From Chloroflexota bacterium (GTDB lineage Bacteria; Chloroflexota; Chloroflexia; Thermomicrobiales; UBA6265): 16,883 bases of DNA. The stretch covers positions 1 through 16,883 of the forward strand of contig JAFAEX010000164.1 in the NCBI GenBank assembly GCA_023423795.1, read 5' to 3'. How positions within the stretch are numbered: position 1 is the stretch's first letter; every line of letters begins with the position of its first letter. The notes under the pieces are model-generated. The model was not told the DNA's origin and made no database searches. It saw only the letters and a list, made by a program, of their open reading frames with translations. The position numbers and the translations under genes are program-made. Below are positions 5,964 to 13,869 of the stretch, in pieces.

Positions 5964-6965
5964 ATGCCCGAACCGTCCGACGCGCCGGGCCGCGCGTCAA
6001 CCGTGCCCGCGCCCGCAACCGTGATCATCGACGACGTGCTGGCCGCCGCCGAGCGCATCGCCCCGCACGTCCACAAGACGCCGCTGCTTCCCTCGCGCAC
6101 GCTCGGCGGCCTCACCAACACCCGGCTCGCGCTGAAGGCCGAGAACCTGCAGCGCACCGGGTCGTTCAAGGCCCGGGGCGGGCTGAACGCCGTCCTCCAA
6201 CTCACGCCGGAGCAGCGGGAGCGGGGCGTCATCACGCTGTCGGCGGGCAACCACGGGCAGGGGCTGGCCTACGCCGCCCAGATCGCCGGGGTCCGCTGCG
6301 TCGTCTTCGTGCCTGAAACGGCGGTACCGACCAAGATCGCCGCCATCCGCGGCTACGGGGCGGAGGTCCGGTTCTCGGCCTCGATGGAGACCGTGTTCGC
6401 CTCGATGGAGGAGTACCGCCTCGCCCACGGCATGCACTACGTGCACCCGTTCGACGACCCCGACGTGATCGCCGGGCAGGGCACGGTCGGTCTCGAAATC
6501 CTCGCCGACGCGCCGAACACGGAAGCGCTGGTGGTCTGCGCCGGTGGCGGCGGTCTGCTGGCCGGCATCGCGGTCGCCGCCAAAGCGCACAACCCGGACA
6601 TCCGGGTCGTCGGCGTGGAGCCGGAAGGCGCGCCGGCCGTCACCCGCAGCCTCGCCGCCGGCGGTCCGGTCGTGCTGGAGCGGATCGACACGGTCGCCGA
6701 TGGCCTCTCCGCCCCGTTCGGCGCGCCGGTCTCGCTAGCGCTCATCCAGCGGTACGTGGACGACGTGGTGCTCGTGGGCGACGACGACATCGTGAAGGCG
6801 ATGAAACTGATCCTCGACCGGTCCAAACTGCTGGTCGAACCGGCCGGGGCGGCGGCCGTCGCCGCGCTGCTGGCCGGGCGCGCCGGCATCGAGCCCGGCT
6901 CGCTGACGGTGGCCACCCTCAGCGGCGGCAACATCGACCTGCCCCGTCTCCAGCGGCTGCTCTGA
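5964..6965 (+). CDS. Threonine/serine dehydratase-like PLP enzyme (fold type II, no ACT domain)
   Basis: The 333-residue protein belongs to the threonine dehydratase/serine racemase family, which deaminates L-threonine (to 2-oxobutanoate) or L-serine using pyridoxal phosphate. Motifs: VHKTPLLPS, the Schiff-base Lys69 in GSFKARGG, SAGNHGQG (residues 93-100), the phosphate-binding glycine loop CAGGGGLLAG, and SGGNID near the C-terminus. It ends right after the catalytic domain, so the C-terminal ACT-like regulatory domain of biosynthetic IlvA is absent. This favours a catabolic or serine-racemase-like role over feedback-regulated isoleucine synthesis. GGAG (5951-5954) lies 9 nt before the ATG. 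The cupin gene follows after 38 nt. Substrate preference cannot be settled from sequence. Confidence 0.93.
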   Translation: MPEPSDAPGRASTVPAPATVIIDDVLAAAERIAPHVHKTPLLPSRTLGGLTNTRLALKAENLQRTGSFKARGGLNAVLQLTPEQRERGVITLSAGNHGQGLAYAAQIAGVRCVVFVPETAVPTKIAAIRGYGAEVRFSASMETVFASMEEYRLAHGMHYVHPFDDPDVIAGQGTVGLEILADAPNTEALVVCAGGGGLLAGIAVAAKAHNPDIRVVGVEPEGAPAVTRSLAAGGPVVLERIDTVADGLSAPFGAPVSLALIQRYVDDVVLVGDDDIVKAMKLILDRSKLLVEPAGAAAVAALLAGRAGIEPGSLTVATLSGGNIDLPRLQRLL

Positions 6966-6973
6966 TTCGCGCA

Positions 6974-6992
6974 TCGCCGGCGGTTCCGGCGA
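6974..6992 (+). other. Hairpin abutting the cupin ribosome binding site
   Basis: TCGCCGG (6974-6980) and CCGGCGA (6986-6992) form a perfect 7-bp stem with a 5-nt loop, immediately followed by the Shine-Dalgarno AGGAGG at 6993-6998. It may modulate cupin translation or protect the downstream mRNA. Confidence 0.4.
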
Positions 6993-7003
6993 AGGAGGTT
7001 GGC

Positions 7004-7537
7004 ATGCGCCTGCGGTTCGCGTCGGTCCCGGTGGTCGCCCTCGCCCTCGGCGCGGCCGTACTCGGCGGCGGCATCGGTTTCCAGTCGCCCGCAACGGCCG
7101 ACAGCGCCGCCACCCCGGCGCCCTACGGCGCGGGCATCGCCAGCGTGGTCTACGCGAACGTGACCCCAGTCCCCGTCGGTGATTCGTCGCTGGCGCTGGC
7201 GCTGGTGACGGTCGATCCGGGCGCGCCGATCGCCACGCACCACCACCCCGGCACGCAGATCGGGACGATCGCGGCGGGCGAACTGACCTACACCGTCGAG
7301 ACCGACCGGGTGGAATTGCGCCGGGCCGGGACGCTGCCGGATGCTCCGCCGGACTACATCGAGGCCGGGGAAACGGTCGTCCTCGGCGCGGGCGACACCG
7401 TGATCGAACCGCCTGCTTCGTGGCACCATGCCGTCAACAACGGCGACGTCCCGGTCGAAATCTGGGTCGCGACGCTGTTCCCGGCGGGCGCGCCCCGCAC
7501 CGAGTACCCGGCCCCGGCCGCCACGCCCGTTCCCTGA
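7004..7537 (+). CDS. Secreted cupin-domain protein
   Basis: The 177-residue product has an N-terminal signal-like segment (MRLRFASVPVVALALGAAVLGGG) and a single cupin domain. Cupin motif 1 reads IATHHHPGTQIGTIAAGELTY, with His79-His81 but Gln85 where the family usually has a metal-ligand Glu. Motif 2 reads PPASWHHAVNNGD with His141/His142. It probably binds a metal outside the cytoplasm; the ligand is unknown. The C-terminus ends in a Pro/Ala-rich tail. The start has an excellent AGGAGG 5 nt upstream. Gaps of 38 nt from the dehydratase and 32 nt to the HemW-like gene suggest an operon, although a secreted cupin has no obvious link to heme or folate metabolism. Confidence 0.85.
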   Translation: MRLRFASVPVVALALGAAVLGGGIGFQSPATADSAATPAPYGAGIASVVYANVTPVPVGDSSLALALVTVDPGAPIATHHHPGTQIGTIAAGELTYTVETDRVELRRAGTLPDAPPDYIEAGETVVLGAGDTVIEPPASWHHAVNNGDVPVEIWVATLFPAGAPRTEYPAPAATPVP

Positions 7538-7569
7538 CGACGCACACTCCGGAAGGCTCCCCGCTGGCG

Positions 7570-8793
7570 ATGTCCGCTCCATCCAACCCCGCCCGCCCGC
7601 CGGCCGCGCCGGCGCTCGATCCCGCGCCGGCCGCGTCGGGCGCGCCCGTCGGCGTGTATCTTCACGTGCCGTTCTGCGCCCACATCTGCCCGTACTGCGA
7701 CTTCAACACCTACGCCGGGCAGGAGAACCTGATTCCGCGCTACGTCGAAGCACTGGCGCACGAGGTCCGGTCGTACCGCGATGCGCTGGGCGGCCGGGAG
7801 ATCGCCACGATCTTCTTCGGCGGCGGCACGCCCTCGCTCCTGACTCCGGCGCAGATCGCGGCACTGCTCGACGCCTGCCGGGAGGCATCGACCCTCGCGG
7901 AGGACGCCGAGATCACGCTGGAAGCCAACCCGAACAAGATCGATGCCGCCTACCTCGCGGCGCTCCGCGACGCCGGCGTGAACCGCCTGAGCATCGGGGT
8001 GCAGACGCTCGCGCCGCGCGGCCTGCGGACGCTCGGCCGGCTGCACAGCCCGCAGCAGGCAGCCGACGCGCTCGCTGCCGCCCGCGCGGCGGGGTTCACC
8101 AACGTCTCGCTCGACCTCATCTTCGGCTGGCCGGGTCAGACCCTCGCCGGCTGGCAGGACGACCTCGACCGGGTGCTGGGCGGCGCGCTCGGCGGCCACG
8201 TTCCCGACCACCTGTCGCTCTATTCGCTGATCGTGGAGCCGGGCACGCCGATGGCGGACGCGGTCGCCCGTGGCATCCTCGTCACGCCGGACGACGACGC
8301 GACGGCGGACCTGTACGAAACGGCGATAGCCCGGCTCGCCGCCGCCGGGTGGACCCACTACGAAGTCGCCAACTGGGTCGCCTCGCCCGCGCTGGAGTCG
8401 CGCCACAACCGGGTCTACTGGCGCAACGGCGACTACGTCGGCACGGGCGCGGGATCGCACGGGTTCCTCGGCGGCGTGCGCTGGATGAATCACCAATTGC
8501 CCGCGACGTACTGCGCCGCGGTGGAGTGCGGATCGCCGCCGCGCGCAACCGAAGAGCAGATCGAGGCCCGAACCTCGATGGGCGAGACGATGATGCTCGG
8601 GCTGCGGCTGCTGGAGGACGGCGTCTCGACCGATGCCTTCGCCGCCCGGCACGGGGTTTCGCTGGAGGCTGCCTTCGGCCCGATCGTGGACGGCCTCGTT
8701 GCCCGCGGGCTGCTCGAACGGCTGCCCGACCGGGTGCGCCTCACCGAACGCGGGCTGATGCTGGCGAACGATGTCTGCGCCGAATTCCTCTAG
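7570..8793 (+). CDS. hemW: HemW-like radical SAM protein (coproporphyrinogen III oxidase family)
   Basis: The 407-residue protein has the radical SAM cluster motif CAHICPYC (Cys36, Cys40, Cys43) within VPFCAHICPYCDFNTY. It also has the FFGGGTPS SAM-binding segment, the EANPNKI strand, RLSIGVQTL, DLIFGWPGQT, and the HNRVYWRNGDYVGTGAGSHGF block whose HNxxYW motif is typical of HemW. HemW is a heme chaperone delivering heme to respiratory enzymes and is often mis-annotated as HemN; the true oxidase carries an extra N-terminal segment and cysteine that I do not see here. The residues before GVYLHVPF are a Pro/Ala-rich extension, so the start is uncertain: the nearest GGAAGG (7551-7556) is 13 nt upstream. 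It overlaps folC by 23 nt. Confidence 0.9.
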   Translation: MSAPSNPARPPAAPALDPAPAASGAPVGVYLHVPFCAHICPYCDFNTYAGQENLIPRYVEALAHEVRSYRDALGGREIATIFFGGGTPSLLTPAQIAALLDACREASTLAEDAEITLEANPNKIDAAYLAALRDAGVNRLSIGVQTLAPRGLRTLGRLHSPQQAADALAAARAAGFTNVSLDLIFGWPGQTLAGWQDDLDRVLGGALGGHVPDHLSLYSLIVEPGTPMADAVARGILVTPDDDATADLYETAIARLAAAGWTHYEVANWVASPALESRHNRVYWRNGDYVGTGAGSHGFLGGVRWMNHQLPATYCAAVECGSPPRATEEQIEARTSMGETMMLGLRLLEDGVSTDAFAARHGVSLEAAFGPIVDGLVARGLLERLPDRVRLTERGLMLANDVCAEFL

Positions 8794-10195
8794 CGCCGAC
8801 CACTGGTTGGCATACCGGGACGCGGCCGCGCGGCTCGCCGCCCGGATCGCCGAACCGCACGCCGACACATCAACCGCGGCCGTTCGCGAGCGCGCCGAAG
8901 GCCGGCTCCGTCGTCTCGCCGCGTTCCTCGGCGATCTCGACCACCCGGAGCGGCGGGTCCCGGTCGTCCACGTCACGGGGACCAGCGGCAAGGGTTCGAC
9001 CGCGGTCGGGATCGCGGCACTGCTGACGGCGGCCGGCCTGAAGACCGGGCTGGCGACGTCGCCCTATCTCCAAGTGGCTACCGAGAAACTGCAGATCGAC
9101 GGCCGCCTCATCTCCGGCGCCGCTTTCCGTTCGCTGGTCGCCGAGGTGGAGGCGGCCGAGCGCGGCATGCTCGCCCGAGACGCCGCGGCAGTACCCCTCT
9201 CCTACGGCGAATTGTGGCCGGCGCTCGCCCTCCGCTGGTTCGACCGGGAAGCGGTCGATATCGCCGTGGTGGAGGTCGGCGCGGGCGGGCGGCTCGACCC
9301 GACGAACGTCGTCCGGCCGGTGGCCAGCGTCATTACCGGGATCGGGCTCGACCACGTCGCCACGCTCGGTCCGACGCTGGCCGACATCGCGTGGCACAAA
9401 GCGGGGATCATCAAACCGGGAGCCCCGGCAATCGTCGGTCCGCTGCCGCCGGAGGCGTGGCCGGTGGTCGAGCGCGAAGCGTATGCCGCCGGGGCCGATA
9501 TCGTGCGCGTCGCGGCGGGCGATAACGACGATGCACCGCCGGGCGTTCCGTTCGTCGCCGCAAACCAGCGGCTGGCGCTCACTACGGTACGCGTGCTGGC
9601 AGAAACGGGCCGGCTCGATCCTGCCCGCATCGATCCGGCCATGCTGGCGAACGCCCGGCTGCCTGGGCGGCTCGAAACGATGCCTCAGCCCATCACGGAA
9701 CCGGCCGTCATGCTGGACGGCGCGCACAACCCACAGAAGATGGCGGCCCTGGTCGCCGCGCTGCGCCACGGCCGAACCGGGGGAGCAGCGCCGCCGGTCG
9801 TGGTGTTCGGGGCGCTCGCCGGCAAGGCGACGGCGGAGATGCTGGCCATGCTGGCGCCGCTCGCCGGCGCGCTGGTGACGACCGGCGTCGCCGTGCAAGG
9901 CAAGGAGGCCGCCGATCCCGGCGCCCTCGCGGCGCTCGCCAACGCCATCGGGTTCGCCGGACCCGTGGCAGCGGTCGCGGAGCCGACGGAGGCGGTCGCG
10001 CACGCGTTGGCGCTGGCCGAACGTTGCGGCGGCTGGGTGCTGGTGACGGGTTCGCTCTTCCTGCTCGGCAGCGTTCGTGGCCGCTGGTATCCGGCAGACG
10101 AGGTGGTCCGGCAGCAAACACCGTGGCCCACTCCGGCCCGCGGTGGCGCGGCTGTCGATGCTACGGAGGGCACGTTGGCCCCGGCTGCGGGATAG
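8771..10195 (+). CDS. folC: Bifunctional folylpolyglutamate synthase / dihydrofolate synthase
   Basis: FolC adds glutamate to dihydropteroate or folates in an ATP-dependent, Mur-ligase-like reaction. The P-loop GTSGKGST (residues 70-77), TSPYL omega region, VVEVGAGGRLDPTN, GLDHVATLG (His195 region), AWHKAGIIK with the carbamylated-lysine candidate Lys210, and DGAHNP (residues 316-321) are all present. The conserved tail RGRWYPADEVVRQQTPWP ends the fold, followed by a short Gly/Ala extension. At 474 residues it is slightly long. The ATG at 8771 lies inside the HemW-like gene (23-nt overlap), which suggests translational coupling rather than an independent ribosome binding site. It is the last gene of the plus-strand run; no U-rich terminator follows. 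Confidence 0.95.
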   Translation: MSAPNSSSADHWLAYRDAAARLAARIAEPHADTSTAAVRERAEGRLRRLAAFLGDLDHPERRVPVVHVTGTSGKGSTAVGIAALLTAAGLKTGLATSPYLQVATEKLQIDGRLISGAAFRSLVAEVEAAERGMLARDAAAVPLSYGELWPALALRWFDREAVDIAVVEVGAGGRLDPTNVVRPVASVITGIGLDHVATLGPTLADIAWHKAGIIKPGAPAIVGPLPPEAWPVVEREAYAAGADIVRVAAGDNDDAPPGVPFVAANQRLALTTVRVLAETGRLDPARIDPAMLANARLPGRLETMPQPITEPAVMLDGAHNPQKMAALVAALRHGRTGGAAPPVVVFGALAGKATAEMLAMLAPLAGALVTTGVAVQGKEAADPGALAALANAIGFAGPVAAVAEPTEAVAHALALAERCGGWVLVTGSLFLLGSVRGRWYPADEVVRQQTPWPTPARGGAAVDATEGTLAPAAG

Positions 10196-10303
10196 TTCCG
10201 CGTCGCGGGAATCCGCCCATCGCTCGTTGGGCCTGCGGGAACGACGGCTCGTGCACGCGTCCCGCATTCGCAGGGGCGATCTTTACGCGCGCTTCGGCGC
10301 CCA

Positions 10304-10391
10304 TCCCGTCGTCCCGAACCCGTCGAGGGATCTCGTCGTTGTCTCGGTCGGGGAAAGAACGAGATCCCTCGACGGGCTCGGCACGACGGGA
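10304..10391. repeat. Long palindromic intergenic repeat (33-bp arms)
   Basis: The inner arms CCCGTCGAGGGATCTCGT (10319-10336) and ACGAGATCCCTCGACGGG (10359-10376) are an exact 18-bp inverted repeat. The outer 15 nt on each side (10304-10318 and 10377-10391) pair with two mismatches, giving 33-bp arms around a 22-nt loop. The GTCGAGGGATCTCGT wording resembles dispersed intergenic palindromes I have seen in high-GC bacteria. There is no transposase and no obvious target duplication. It may be a MITE- or REP-like element or a bidirectional terminator. Confidence 0.75.
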
Positions 10392-10440
10392 TAGGTGATC
10401 GCAGCCAGCCCGGGGCCCGTCGTACTTCGAAGGATCGCAG

Positions 10441-10477
10441 GCCGACGGCAGCGCGGGGTTTCCGCGCGGCCGTCGGC
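10441..10477. terminator. GC-rich hairpin between convergent genes
   Basis: GCCGACGGC and GCGCGG (10441-10449, 10451-10456) pair with CCGCGC and GCCGTCGGC (10462-10467, 10469-10477), leaving one A-G mismatch and the loop GGTTT. Its position between the convergent folC and membrane-protein genes suits a bidirectional terminator, but neither side has a U-run. Confidence 0.45.
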
Positions 10478-10501
10478 GAAGAACGTTGCGTTGAAGGGGC
10501 G

Positions 10502-10729
10502 TTAGCGGGGAGAGCGGTTCGGTTCGGCGCCGCGCAGGATGAGCACGCCGAGGACCAGCGCCACCAGGCCGACGACGGTCACCAGCGTGCCGAGCCCGAC
10601 GAGGCTGAAGCCGAACGCGAATGGCATGCCCGGCGTCAATTCCGCCATGCCGAGGCCGAGCACGATGATCCCGGTCCATGCGGCGACGGCGCCGGCCGCC
10701 GTCAGGATCCGCCCCAGTTCCGCTCCCAT
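10502..10729 (-). CDS. Small two-helix membrane protein
   Basis: I do not recognise a family. The 75-residue product (MGAELGRILTAAGAVAAW...) has two hydrophobic segments, residues about 6-29 and 38-65, then a short basic C-terminus (LRGAEPNRSPR), so it is probably a small inner-membrane hairpin protein. The start at 10729 is preferred over an in-frame ATG 13 codons upstream because AGAGG lies 6 nt before it on the minus strand. It lies 122 nt downstream of the UPF0182 stop on the same strand and may be cotranscribed or use the weak promoter at 10778-10806. Codon use matches the neighbours. Confidence 0.7.
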   Translation of the reverse strand: MGAELGRILTAAGAVAAWTGIIVLGLGMAELTPGMPFAFGFSLVGLGTLVTVVGLVALVLGVLILRGAEPNRSPR

Positions 10730-10777
10730 CCCGTTCCTCTCCGTTCCGCGCGGCGCGACGCCGCCCATTCGTCCGCT

Positions 10778-10806
10778 AGGCTACCCAATCCGGCCCGCCC
10801 CGTCGA
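10778..10806 (-). promoter_or_regulatory. Weak promoter candidate for the small membrane protein
   Basis: On the minus strand TCGACG (plus 10801-10806) and TAGCCT (plus 10778-10783) are 17 nt apart, about 50 nt before the start. The boxes match consensus at 4 and 3 of 6 positions, so this is only a candidate. Confidence 0.25.
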
Positions 10807-10851
10807 GAGTCTCGTGGCTTGCCGTCGCGCACGATCGCCCATCGCGCCGGG

Positions 10852-13737
10852 TTACGGCATCGGCGTTGCCTCGGGCAGCGCCACCTCCGGCGCGACGGCG
10901 GCCGGATCGACGCTGACCGCCGGTTCGCCGGCCAACTGCTCGAGGATGGCCCGCAGTTCGTCCTGGGCCTGACCGTACGCGCCCCAGTCGCCCTGCGTGA
11001 GGGCATCCTGCCCGCGCTCGTAGGCGGCCAGCGCGGCCTCGGCAAGGTCGCCGGTGACGACGATCGTCTGCGTGCCGGGGCTGGTCCCTTCGACGTTGCC
11101 GGTCTCGCCGTCGGCGGGCGCCGATCCGGCGATGGCCGCGAGCGCTTCCCCGAGCGTCGGGCGCATCTGGACGTCGTCCTGCGTGGCCACGATCACGAAC
11201 TGCAACTGGGTCGGCGCGCCCTGGGTGCCGGTCGCCTGCAGGTAGAGCGGCTGGACGTAGAGCACGCTCTCGTCAACCGGGATCACCATCAAGTTGCCGC
11301 GCAGCACCCGCGAACCGGCCCGGTCGAGCAACGAAATCTGGGACGAGATCACCGGGTCCTGGTTGATCCGGGCTTCGACCTGCTGCGGCCCGAAGATGTT
11401 CGACTGCCGCGGGAACCGGTACGTGACTACCCTCGGCGTGCCGCCATCGTCGGTCATCGCCGCCATCCAGGCCGTCATGTTCGGCCGGTTGATCGGCGTA
11501 AACGGGCGGACCAGCTTGAAACTCGTGTCGGTTTCGCCCGGCAGCGGGAGGGTCATGTAGTACGCCTCCATCGGCCGGACGCCGCCGGGCTCGCCGGCGA
11601 CGGGTTCGACGTCCTCCTGGGCGACGGCCCAGCGGTCTTCGCCGTTGTAGAAGTCGGTCGGATTCTCGACGTGGTAGGAGGCGAAGACCTCGGACTGGAC
11701 GTTGAACAGCGTCTCCGGGTAGCGGAAATGGGCCTGCAACCCGGCGGGCGCCTCGGCGATAGGGGTGAAGAGGCCGGGGTAGATCGCGGCGTAGGCGTCG
11801 GCGATCGGGTCCGGCGTCGTGGTGCGGTAAAGGGTGACCGTGCCGTCGTACGCATCCACCGTCATGCGCGCGGTGTGGCGGAGGTAGTTCGCCCCGCCGT
11901 CGAGCGGCGCGGAACCGGGGAAGCGCCCGGTGACCGTGAAGGCATCGACGACCCAGATGATGCGGCCATCCACGATGACGGGATACGGGTCCGGATCGAA
12001 GCGGAGGAACGGCGCGATCGCCGTGCCTCGCTCGGCGAGCGTGCGCTTCAGCAGGACGCGGGATTCCGAGGTCAGTTCGTTGGAGAACATGATGCGCCGG
12101 TCGCCGAGGCTGAGCGCGAGCAGCACCCGGTGCAGATAACTGGAGACGCGGATCGAGCCGCGGCCCTCGCCGGCGTACGGCTCGGAAACGGTTTCGCCGG
12201 GCAGCCCGGTAACTTCGGGCAGGGTCGTGTTGACGGCGACCCAGTTATCGACCACCTCGCCGAAATAGAGTTCCGGCCGCTCGATCGCCAATTCGCCGGT
12301 CCCGTCGGGCGGGATGCGGCTGACCGAGAAGACGGGCAGCCCCTGCGAGTCGGCCTCGCTGATGGGGCTGACGACCACGCCGTACCCGTGGGTGTACTGG
12401 AGGTGCTGGTTCGTCCACGTCTGTACGTTCGGGGCCAACCCGTCCACGTCCAGTTCGCGGGCCGAAATCAGCACCTGCTGGACTTCGCCGTCGATCTCGT
12501 AGCGATCCACGTCCACGTCGTTGAAGACGTAGTACGGCACGAACGAGCGGATCTGCTGGAACGTCGAGCGGGCGACGCGGTAGTCCCAGAGCCGCACGTT
12601 GTCGAACGTCGGCGACTCTGGCGTCAGCATCGAGGCCGGCGGCGACCCGGCGCCGGACAGGGGCCGAACCTCGATGTCCTCCAGGTCGTAGGCGGCGCGG
12701 GTCAGCGCGATGTTGTTCGCGATGTACGGGGTTTCCCGGCTGAGTTCGTTCGGCTCCACCACCGTCTGCTGCACGACGGACGGCAGGAACAACCCGATCA
12801 GCACGGCGGCGAGCCAGACGCCGCCGGCGACGAGCAGGCCACGCGCGCGCATCCGCCAGGCGTTGAGGAAGACGATGACGGCGGCAGCCAACGAGGCGAG
12901 GGCGAGCACGAAGCGCAACGGCCGGACGACGGTGACGTCGGTGAAGCCGCCGCCGAAGACGAAGCCGCGCTGGGTGGTAAGGATGCCGAACGCTCCGAAC
13001 AGGTAGCCGACCGCGACCAACAGCAGCACGATGCCGAGCAGCGTCAGGACGTGCCGGCGCACTTGCACGGGAGGATTCTGGAGGTCGAGTTGCTCCAGCC
13101 CGAGCGAGACGGCGTAGATGACGAGGACGAGGACCAGCGACGCCAGCAGCAATACCACCGCGCCCTGCTGGATCGCCTCGAGGGCGGGAAGCTGGAATAC
13201 GTAGAACCCGGCGTCCATCCCGTAGATGGGGTCGCTGACGCCGAAGCCGCCGCCGCGCAGCGCGAGTTGCCACGTTTCCCAGCGCGACGCGGCCCACGAG
13301 CCGCCGATGAGCGCGATGACCAGCGAGAGCCCCTGGAGCAACCAGCGGCCGGGGCGCGTGCCGAACGGGCCGGCGGGCCGGGCCAGTCGCATCCGCTGCC
13401 CGTTGCGGATTGCCAGCCGCCAGTTCAGCACGAAGACGAGGCCGGCAAGCAGCGCCCCGACGAGGAACGAGACGGCTTCGGAGAGGTAGTTGACGGTCAG
13501 CACCTGGCGGTAGCCGAGGCTGCCGAACCACCACCAGTTGATCCAGAAGGCCGCGCTGACAACGAGCAGGGCGAGGCCGCCGAAGAGGATGACGGCGGTG
13601 ACGATCATCCGCCGGGTTTCGGCCGAGATCACCGGACCGCGCCCGCCGGCGGGTTGCGCCGTGTTGCCGGCTGGTCGCTGACCGTTGCCAGAACTACGAT
13701 TCCCCGCAGCCTTGGCTGCCCGTCTCAACCTGTCCAA
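10852..13737 (-). CDS. UPF0182 family integral membrane protein
   Basis: The 961-residue protein matches the UPF0182 (COG1615) family of Actinobacteria, Chloroflexota, cyanobacteria and some Firmicutes in length and layout; its function is unknown. After a charged Gly/Asn-rich N-terminus come seven predicted transmembrane helices (about residues 44-67, 84-108, 130-150, 190-210, 225-250, 268-290 and 297-317). A large domain, probably extracytoplasmic, follows from about residue 320 (VVEPNELSRETPYIANNIALTRAAYDL is a typical family segment), ending in an acidic Ala/Pro tail. The start is a TTG at 13735-13737 with GGAAGGA about 6 nt upstream; a GTG 34 codons downstream is the alternative. The MBL hydrolase gene is divergent, 132 nt away. 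A very long opposite-strand frame over this gene is a GC-bias shadow. Confidence 0.9.
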   Translation of the reverse strand: MDRLRRAAKAAGNRSSGNGQRPAGNTAQPAGGRGPVISAETRRMIVTAVILFGGLALLVVSAAFWINWWWFGSLGYRQVLTVNYLSEAVSFLVGALLAGLVFVLNWRLAIRNGQRMRLARPAGPFGTRPGRWLLQGLSLVIALIGGSWAASRWETWQLALRGGGFGVSDPIYGMDAGFYVFQLPALEAIQQGAVVLLLASLVLVLVIYAVSLGLEQLDLQNPPVQVRRHVLTLLGIVLLLVAVGYLFGAFGILTTQRGFVFGGGFTDVTVVRPLRFVLALASLAAAVIVFLNAWRMRARGLLVAGGVWLAAVLIGLFLPSVVQQTVVEPNELSRETPYIANNIALTRAAYDLEDIEVRPLSGAGSPPASMLTPESPTFDNVRLWDYRVARSTFQQIRSFVPYYVFNDVDVDRYEIDGEVQQVLISARELDVDGLAPNVQTWTNQHLQYTHGYGVVVSPISEADSQGLPVFSVSRIPPDGTGELAIERPELYFGEVVDNWVAVNTTLPEVTGLPGETVSEPYAGEGRGSIRVSSYLHRVLLALSLGDRRIMFSNELTSESRVLLKRTLAERGTAIAPFLRFDPDPYPVIVDGRIIWVVDAFTVTGRFPGSAPLDGGANYLRHTARMTVDAYDGTVTLYRTTTPDPIADAYAAIYPGLFTPIAEAPAGLQAHFRYPETLFNVQSEVFASYHVENPTDFYNGEDRWAVAQEDVEPVAGEPGGVRPMEAYYMTLPLPGETDTSFKLVRPFTPINRPNMTAWMAAMTDDGGTPRVVTYRFPRQSNIFGPQQVEARINQDPVISSQISLLDRAGSRVLRGNLMVIPVDESVLYVQPLYLQATGTQGAPTQLQFVIVATQDDVQMRPTLGEALAAIAGSAPADGETGNVEGTSPGTQTIVVTGDLAEAALAAYERGQDALTQGDWGAYGQAQDELRAILEQLAGEPAVSVDPAAVAPEVALPEATPMP

Positions 13738-13869
13738 GCGGCGTCCTTCCCATTCGCTCGAGGCCCGCGCGTTCGGGCGGCCGGTCGTATCGTCGTCGGT
13801 CCGGATGAGTCTAACCGCCAGCGGCCCGCCCGCCACGCCGCAGGCCCGGCACGAGCCGATGGAGGGTCC

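Larger units (their letters stand above)
10196..10501. other. Gene-free region between convergent genes, rich in inverted repeats
   Basis: No convincing coding frame or RNA gene lies between the stops of folC (plus) and the small membrane protein (minus). The stretch holds the 88-bp inverted repeat at 10304-10391, a degenerate half-arm at 10416-10436, and the hairpin at 10441-10477. Confidence 0.7.

Noticed and set aside
7570..8793. True oxygen-independent coproporphyrinogen III oxidase (HemN)
   Set aside because: The HNxxYW motif and the N-terminal arrangement around CxxxCxxC fit HemW; the additional HemN N-terminal region is missing.
10304..10391. Insertion-sequence ends or a complete MITE with target duplication
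   Set aside because: No transposase and no matching direct repeats at the borders were seen, so only a generic palindromic repeat is reported.
10819..13869. Very long plus-strand open frame opposite the UPF0182 gene, continuous with the MBL hydrolase frame
   Set aside because: It is antisense to a well-supported membrane protein and rich in Arg/Asp/Gly/Gln/His as expected of a complementary frame. It has no domain until the true hydrolase start at 13870, so it is a GC-bias shadow.
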